A stretch of DNA of 10,470 nt, taken from Candidatus Roizmanbacteria bacterium. GTDB lineage: Bacteria > Patescibacteriota > Microgenomatia > UBA1406 > GWC2-37-13. The position numbers and the translations under genes are program-made. Below are positions 6,043 to 10,470 of this stretch, one piece after another. Below the pieces are notes generated by a model. The model was not told where the DNA came from. It did not search any database and saw only the letters and a list, made by a program, of their open reading frames with translations. The first letter of the stretch is position 1. The number at the start of each line of letters is the position of its first letter. The stretch is from NCBI GenBank assembly GCA_026395455.1, contig JAPLYR010000026.1:1-10470 (forward strand), written 5' to 3'.

Positions 6043-6158
6043 AAAGCTTAAACATATGTCTTTTTGCTTTGATGCAACTAAGCCAACTTTGTCCATCTAT
6101 GTATCAAACTTGGTAGCAACAGAATGCATCAAATCAAAAATCCACACATTTAAGCTTT
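6043..6158. repeat. 116-nt nested inverted repeat (structured RNA or miniature-element candidate)
   Basis: Fills nearly all of the gap between the dCMP deaminase and the next gene. Outer arms are AAAGCTTAAA (6043-6052) and its exact complement (6149-6158). Middle arms are 6061-6076 and 6125-6140, complementary at 15 of 16 positions. The inner arms CCAACTTTG (6083-6091) and CAAACTTGG (6105-6113) match at 8 of 9, and CTA (6078-6080) pairs with TAG (6114-6116). The loop is 13 nt (6092-6104). Together about 36 pairs form one long hairpin with an 8/8 internal loop. No T-tract follows it, so it is not a standard intrinsic terminator. I see no protein-coding signal in it. Confidence 0.7.
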
Positions 6159-6176
6159 CCTAATGCAAATATATTT

Positions 6177-7868
6177 ATGAAAAAAATAGTTATTTATCTA
6201 CTCACTTTTTTATTTATAGCCATCTTTCCTCTCTTTTCCTACGCTCAGGAAAATAATAAAGTCGGTATTTCTCTTTTACAACCAACATCTGAAGATTTTA
6301 TAGGAGCATCAGCACTTACTAATGGTTCAACAGGAGATTGGGGGTATGTGACGCTCGTGATTCAAGAGAATGATCGCGATGTGAGAAAGTGGCAAGATAT
6401 ATTTGAGAACCTTAGGGATAAACACCTTATTCCTATCGTTCGTCTTGCGACAAGCCCTCAAGGAGAGGTATGGAGACGCCCAGAAGAGAAAGATGCAAAA
6501 GAGTGGGTAGATTTTCTTAATAAACTGAACTGGGTAATAAAAAAAAGATATATTGTTCTTTTTAATGAACCGAATCACGCAACTGAATGGGGTGGCGAAG
6601 TAGATCCCGAAAACTATGGAAAAGTTGCAGCAACATTTGCGAAGTCTCTAAAAGATTCGCATAGTGATTATATTATTATGCCCGCTGGAATGGATGCCGC
6701 TGCCCCATCTTACCCTCCACAATATGAAGATTCAGGGATTTTTACAAGAAAAATGTTTCAGGTGAAAGATCTTCATTTAGAAGAATATATTGATGCGTGG
6801 GCTTCCCATTCATATCCTAATCCAGGTTTTAGTGGGTCAGTATGGGATACAGGAAAAAAATCAATTCGTGGTTATGAATATGAATTATCACTCTTAAAAG
6901 AATTGGGTTTTGAAAAAGATTTTCCTGTCTTTATTACAGAAACTGGGTGGAAAGAGGGGAAGATGTCTGAATCTGCTATAGCAGAAAATTATGCAATAGC
7001 ATTTAGTCAAATATGGGGACAAGATAAACGAATACAAGCCGTTACTCCATTTGTTTTTAAGTATCTTTCAGAACCATTTATTAGCTTTTCTTGGGTAAAT
7101 GAGGGTGGTTATTCTGCTCAGTACAATGTAATAAAGGATCTTACTAAACAAAAAGGAACTCCTGAACAAATTCAAAAAGGAATGATTATGGTAGATTTCC
7201 CAAAAACCCTCATTGCCCGCTCGACCTATCACTTTTCCGTATATTTAAAAAATGAGGGACAAGCTATCTGGAGTCAAGACGATCAATATTCACTTTCTGT
7301 AAAAACAGATTCTGCTGATGTCCAGACCCTTACATCCGATATACGAAGTACTAAGCCATCTGAAGAAAGTAAACTAAGTATCACCATAAAGACCCCCCCA
7401 AAGCCTCAAACAATACGGATATCATTACTTCTTGAAAAAAATGGAAAGTCGGTGCTGGAAACAAAGAACCACTCAATCACCATTGAACCATTTCCTGAGT
7501 TAACAGTAAAAACATCGTTATTCCCTAAATTTGTCTCCAATGGGGATGGCTTTGAAGTTCAGCTTTTTAACAAAGAAGAAGAGCTTGTTTTCTCTAAAAA
7601 AGGTCTCTCTATGAGAAAAGGAAATATAACGATAGAAGATATATCAGACATTATTCCTGGACAACAATATCGGGTTGTCTTGTTAGGCTATCCATACATT
7701 CCTCGCCAGTTAATAACTACCTTAAATAAAGGGATAAACGAGGTGAGCGTCAAGCGTTTATTACCATTTGACGCAGACGGTAATGGAAGATGTGATTTAA
7801 ATGACATAAAGACCGCAATTTTAAATCCAAACTTTTTCCTTCGTTTTATTCCCTGGAGAGAAGTGTAG
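6177..7868 (+). CDS. Secreted GH-A-clan glycosidase-like protein with C-terminal dockerin-like loop
   Basis: 563 residues. Residues 1-23 form a signal peptide (Lys-Lys, a hydrophobic core, likely cut after FSYA). Residues ~28-310 look like a glycoside hydrolase TIM barrel of clan A. LFNEPN carries the presumed acid/base Glu131 on strand 4, and ITETGW carries the presumed nucleophile Glu255 on strand 7, with HSYP at 211-214 between them. The centre (~335-435) and the next ~90 residues look like beta-sandwich domains. The C-terminus has DADGNGRCDLND (532-543), with Asp/Asn at the calcium positions 1, 3, 5, 9 and 12 of a dockerin or EF-hand loop. Only one such loop is present. The exact family and sugar substrate are not recognisable. 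The gene overlaps the convergent rpe-like gene by 23 bp. Confidence 0.75.
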   Translation: MKKIVIYLLTFLFIAIFPLFSYAQENNKVGISLLQPTSEDFIGASALTNGSTGDWGYVTLVIQENDRDVRKWQDIFENLRDKHLIPIVRLATSPQGEVWRRPEEKDAKEWVDFLNKLNWVIKKRYIVLFNEPNHATEWGGEVDPENYGKVAATFAKSLKDSHSDYIIMPAGMDAAAPSYPPQYEDSGIFTRKMFQVKDLHLEEYIDAWASHSYPNPGFSGSVWDTGKKSIRGYEYELSLLKELGFEKDFPVFITETGWKEGKMSESAIAENYAIAFSQIWGQDKRIQAVTPFVFKYLSEPFISFSWVNEGGYSAQYNVIKDLTKQKGTPEQIQKGMIMVDFPKTLIARSTYHFSVYLKNEGQAIWSQDDQYSLSVKTDSADVQTLTSDIRSTKPSEESKLSITIKTPPKPQTIRISLLLEKNGKSVLETKNHSITIEPFPELTVKTSLFPKFVSNGDGFEVQLFNKEEELVFSKKGLSMRKGNITIEDISDIIPGQQYRVVLLGYPYIPRQLITTLNKGINEVSVKRLLPFDADGNGRCDLNDIKTAILNPNFFLRFIPWREV

Positions 7869-8517
7869 TTTTTAGATAGTTTATTCGTTTTTTTAAATCT
7901 TGCTTTGGTGATTTGGTAAGATAACTTCCCACTCCTAGTACATCTGGCTTATATGTTTTTGAAAAAATAATTGGTATAGTCTTCTCGTTTACCGATCCAT
8001 CAATTAGTATTTCCTTCTTATATCCACACTTTCTCAATTGTTCAATTTTTGTGAGCGTTTCTTCTATAAAAGAGCTACCCTGGAATCCAGGAACAATTGT
8101 CATAATTTGGACAGAAGGAAGTAAGGATAGCAATGCTTTATCAAGCCGATCAACTTCATCTTCAGGGTTTAGGACAAGCCCAAACCTAAACTGTGGATAA
8201 GAAATTTTGAGCAGAGAATAGTCAGGAAATACAGAATTATGGATAAGAATGACACCAACGCGTTTTTTTGGCAATTTTACTATTGCCTCAATGTGCTTTT
8301 TTGGGTCAGAAACCATTAAGTGGAAATCAAATGTTAACCCAGATGTTATATTAAAAAATGAAGATTGAAACAGTTCATCAACCTGTGTCGTAGTATTAGG
8401 AACCAAAGTATTATCTGCGATATCAATTTGAAAACGAGAATAATGTAAAGAAAGACTAATAAGCTCCTCTTTTTGTTTTTCAACTTTTTGTTCTAAAAGC
8501 GCAGGAGTTACTATCAT
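7846..8517 (-). CDS. rpe: Ribulose-phosphate 3-epimerase-like protein with an altered metal site
   Basis: 223-residue TIM-barrel protein of the Rpe family, which interconverts ribulose 5-phosphate and xylulose 5-phosphate. Recognisable segments are FQIDIADNTLVPN (29-41, family consensus HIDVMDGHFVPN), FDFHLM (63-68), IVPGFQG (141-147, consensus VNPGFGG) and LIDGSV (171-176, consensus VDGGI). Catalytic Asp32 and Asp173 and metal ligand His66 are kept, but the first metal-binding His is Gln30, and the phosphate-loop sequence differs. Activity may be changed or the substrate may be another sugar phosphate, so the name is by family only. The ATG overlaps the upstream gpmA TGA by 4 nt (ATGA), implying coupled translation. 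Confidence 0.72.
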   Translation of the reverse strand: MIVTPALLEQKVEKQKEELISLSLHYSRFQIDIADNTLVPNTTTQVDELFQSSFFNITSGLTFDFHLMVSDPKKHIEAIVKLPKKRVGVILIHNSVFPDYSLLKISYPQFRFGLVLNPEDEVDRLDKALLSLLPSVQIMTIVPGFQGSSFIEETLTKIEQLRKCGYKKEILIDGSVNEKTIPIIFSKTYKPDVLGVGSYLTKSPKQDLKKRINYLKTTLLSRE

Positions 8518-9251
8518 TTCTTAGTTTGATTCTTAATCCCCTCTATAACTTTTTGAACTTCTTCATCTGTTGCTAAGTAATAATGCTTTATCGGTTTGAG
8601 ATTCTCATCAAACTCATACACCAATGGAATACAATAGGGGATATTGACTTCCATAATAGCTTCTTCTGACAGTCCATCTAAGTGCTTCATGATGGCACGA
8701 ATAGAATTCCCATGCGCAGACACAATTATTTTTTTTCCTTCTTTTACGAGTGGCATTATTACATTATTCCAATAGGGAACTGCGCGATTATAGGTATCTT
8801 TTAAGCATTCTCCACTTGGAAGCTCATCCTGTTTTAAGTTTGCATAGCGAGGATCATGAGAAGGATGTTTGGGATCGTTTAACTCTACTTGTGGTGGTCG
8901 AACATCATAACTTCTTCTCCACAATTGCACTTGATCTTTTCCATATTTTTCCACGGTCTCTGCCTTATTAAGGCCCTGTAAAGCACCATAATGTCTTTCA
9001 TTCAGTTGCCATGCATAGGTCAGTGGAATCCAATTTAAATCCATTCCATCAAGCAATCTCCACAATGTTTTTATTCCTCTTTTAAGAACAGAAGCAAATC
9101 CCATATCAAAGGTATATCCGAGATCTTTTAATTTTTTTCCATATTTATATGTGTCTTCAAGTCCAATCGGAGCAAGGTCAATATCTGTCCAACCGGTGAA
9201 TTTATCTGGCCAAACTGAAAGTCCATGACGAACGATTACTATTTTGTACAT
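8514..9251 (-). CDS. gpmA: 2,3-bisphosphoglycerate-dependent phosphoglycerate mutase
   Basis: Interconverts 3- and 2-phosphoglycerate in lower glycolysis. The 245-residue histidine-phosphatase-fold protein has RHG with phospho-accepting His9, FTGWTD at 18-23, SVLKRGIKTLW at 54-64, LNERHYGALQG at 83-93 (acid Glu85), LWRRSYD and AHGNS with His180. All are diagnostic for the cofactor-dependent enzyme. Differences from the usual sequence are RHGLS in place of RHGES, a two-residue shortening before FTGW, and NIPYCIPL in place of NIPTGIPL. None removes a core catalytic residue. First gene of a two-gene unit with the Rpe-like gene. The start ATG at 9249-9251 is the usual family start; no Shine-Dalgarno sequence is seen. 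Confidence 0.95.
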   Translation of the reverse strand: MYKIVIVRHGLSVWPDKFTGWTDIDLAPIGLEDTYKYGKKLKDLGYTFDMGFASVLKRGIKTLWRLLDGMDLNWIPLTYAWQLNERHYGALQGLNKAETVEKYGKDQVQLWRRSYDVRPPQVELNDPKHPSHDPRYANLKQDELPSGECLKDTYNRAVPYWNNVIMPLVKEGKKIIVSAHGNSIRAIMKHLDGLSEEAIMEVNIPYCIPLVYEFDENLKPIKHYYLATDEEVQKVIEGIKNQTKK

Positions 9252-9274
9252 ATTCTTGGTAATTAACGTATAAC

Positions 9275-9303
9275 ATGAAACGCGTGTTGTAAACCATTAT
9301 AAT
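9275..9303 (+). promoter_or_regulatory. Predicted promoter of mrdA in a divergent intergenic region
   Basis: Plus strand: ATGAAA (9275-9280, weak -35), 17-nt spacer, TATAAT (9298-9303), then 16 nt to the mrdA ATG. The -10 is part of ATTATAAT (9296-9303), so it also reads TATAAT on the minus strand toward gpmA, 44 nt before that gene's ATG. The -10 is flanked by TGTTG and CAACA arms (9285-9289, 9304-9308). Confidence 0.5.
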
Positions 9304-9319
9304 CAACATACTAAAAAAA

Positions 9320-10470
9320 ATGAAACGCTTATTTCACTCAAAAATATCCCCCGTCTTGAAAATGAAGACAAGCGATATTCATTTTATTGGGAGCAAAGAC
9401 CCTGCCAGAAGAACACTTTTTCTTATTTTAGTTTTTGGAGCTGGAATATTTTTTATCATCCTCCTCATCAAGCTATTTACACTTACTATTGTGAAAGGTG
9501 ACTATTATCGTCGTCTTTCTGAGGCAAATAGGATACGAGAGATTCCTATTGAACCAAAATATGGAACTATTCGAGATAGAAAAGGATTTGTAATTGCAGA
9601 GAATAAGGATGTGGTGATTTCTGCTACACAGGAATATATTCGTTCAGAGAGAGCATATTATTTTGCTGAAGAAACAGCACATCTTATCGGATATAGGCAA
9701 CTTGCAGATAAGAAAGATTTAGAGACAGATTATTGTCCAAGGAAATTACTTGCAAATGAACGAGTAGGGAAAAAGGGTGTTGAAAAATTATTTGACTGCG
9801 ATCTACGAGGAACTCCTGGAAAAAAATTAGTAGAAGTAAATGCCTCAGGAAAAAAAGAAGGAGTAATAGCAGTAATCCCGCCAATTGATGGGAAATCACT
9901 CCAGCTTGCACTTGATATTGAATTACAACGAACCGCATTTCAAGCCCTAAAAGGAAGAAGAGGTGTTGTGATAGCGATGAATCCAACTACTGGTGAAATT
10001 CTTACCTTTGTTTCTTCTCCCTCTTACGATCCAACTTTTTTTGAAAAAGGGGATGTGAGAGTAAGTGAATTATTTAATAGCAAAGAAAAACCGTTATTAA
10101 ATAGAATTACAGAAGGAGTCTATCCCCCAGGGTCCATATTTAAGCCTATTGTCGCCGCAGGAGCACTAGAAGATGGTTCATTTACTCATAAGACCATTGT
10201 CCAAGACGATGGCTTTGTAATGGCAGGAGCTCTGAGATTTGGCAATTGGTATTACCTTCAATATGGAAAAACGGAAGGTCCAGTTGATATGATAAAAGCA
10301 ATCCAAAGATCAAACGATACCTATTTTTATAAACTGGGAGAAAAAATGGGCCCAGAAAGAATGCAAACATGGGCTGAGAAGTTTGGATTAGGAACTTCAA
10401 TAAATATTGGTTTTGATGAAGCGGAAGGGACTCTTCCTTCACCATTTTGGAAAAGTGAAGTACTCAAAGA
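9320..10470 (+). CDS. mrdA: Penicillin-binding protein 2, peptidoglycan transpeptidase (5' part)
   Basis: The first 383 codons are present; the gene runs off the right edge. A short cytoplasmic tail and a single membrane anchor (about residues 32-55) precede the pedestal domain (IEPKYGTIRDRKG at 77-89). GVEKLFDCDLRGTPG (153-167) matches the GxE-x-x-D-x-x-LRG stretch of class B penicillin-binding proteins. The transpeptidase domain starts near 215 with PTTGEILTFVSSPSYDP. The SxxK motif is SIFK with nucleophile Ser272, in the typical PPGSIFKP setting. The second motif is SND at 331-333 followed by TYFYKLG, as in MrdA/PBP2 rather than FtsI. The KTG motif lies beyond the window. PBP2 builds lateral wall peptidoglycan together with RodA. 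ATG 9320 is taken; an in-frame ATG at 9362 is possible. Confidence 0.93.
   Translation, partial: MKRLFHSKISPVLKMKTSDIHFIGSKDPARRTLFLILVFGAGIFFIILLIKLFTLTIVKGDYYRRLSEANRIREIPIEPKYGTIRDRKGFVIAENKDVVISATQEYIRSERAYYFAEETAHLIGYRQLADKKDLETDYCPRKLLANERVGKKGVEKLFDCDLRGTPGKKLVEVNASGKKEGVIAVIPPIDGKSLQLALDIELQRTAFQALKGRRGVVIAMNPTTGEILTFVSSPSYDPTFFEKGDVRVSELFNSKEKPLLNRITEGVYPPGSIFKPIVAAGALEDGSFTHKTIVQDDGFVMAGALRFGNWYYLQYGKTEGPVDMIKAIQRSNDTYFYKLGEKMGPERMQTWAEKFGLGTSINIGFDEAEGTLPSPFWKSEVLK

Noticed and set aside
9275..9292. Mini-ORF ATG AAA CGC GTG TTG TAA upstream of mrdA, echoing its ATGAAACGC start
   Set aside because: Five codons, overlapping the predicted -35 and spacer and therefore upstream of the likely transcription start; probably chance.
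1..10470. CRISPR array, insertion sequence or phage genes
   Set aside because: No regularly spaced repeats, transposase, integrase or phage-structural motifs were found on either strand.

Overview
The window is AT-rich and gene-dense. It encodes a purine-salvage block, a tRNA, a secreted glycosidase-like protein, two sugar-phosphate enzymes and the start of a cell-wall transpeptidase. Several traits suggest a reduced-genome bacterium, probably of the Candidate Phyla Radiation and perhaps Microgenomates-like. These are salvage rather than de novo purine genes, an IMP dehydrogenase without CBS domains, a tRNA gene without encoded CCA, no clear Shine-Dalgarno sequences at any start I examined, and promoter -10 boxes placed almost on the start codons. 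The lineage is inferred from gene style; no marker gene was compared. TAA, TGA and TAG are all used as stops, so the code looks standard.

Layout. Positions 1-2395 (minus) hold an adenosine deaminase-like gene, guaB and the start of guaA, in that transcription order, with a 20-nt overlap and a 12-nt gap. Positions 2396-2507 are a divergent promoter region. Positions 2508-3386 (plus) hold a zinc deaminase-fold gene split by an in-frame TAA. Positions 3391-5407 (minus) hold a PIG-L/LmbE deacetylase, a purine phosphoribosyltransferase and a purine nucleoside phosphorylase, the last two overlapping by ATGA. Next come tRNA-Pro(GGG) at 5473-5546 and a dCMP deaminase at 5572-6042, both plus. A 116-nt nested inverted repeat fills 6043-6158. 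A secreted GH-A-like protein with a dockerin-like tail (6177-7868, plus) overlaps tail-to-tail with an operon of gpmA and a divergent rpe-like gene (9251-7846, minus). A divergent promoter region then leads to mrdA (PBP2), which runs off the right edge.

How the genes work together. The minus-strand genes between 1 and 4727 can be read as one route: adenosine to inosine (deaminase), inosine to hypoxanthine (phosphorylase), hypoxanthine to IMP (phosphoribosyltransferase), IMP to XMP (GuaB), XMP to GMP (GuaA). This would let a purine auxotroph turn scavenged adenosine into GMP. The dCMP deaminase adds a pyrimidine salvage step.

The points most worth a second look are a terminator-like hairpin inside the first codons of the adenosine deaminase gene, the in-frame stop in the facing deaminase, the nested inverted repeat after the dCMP deaminase, and substitutions at key residues in the adenosine deaminase, IMP dehydrogenase and Rpe-like proteins.
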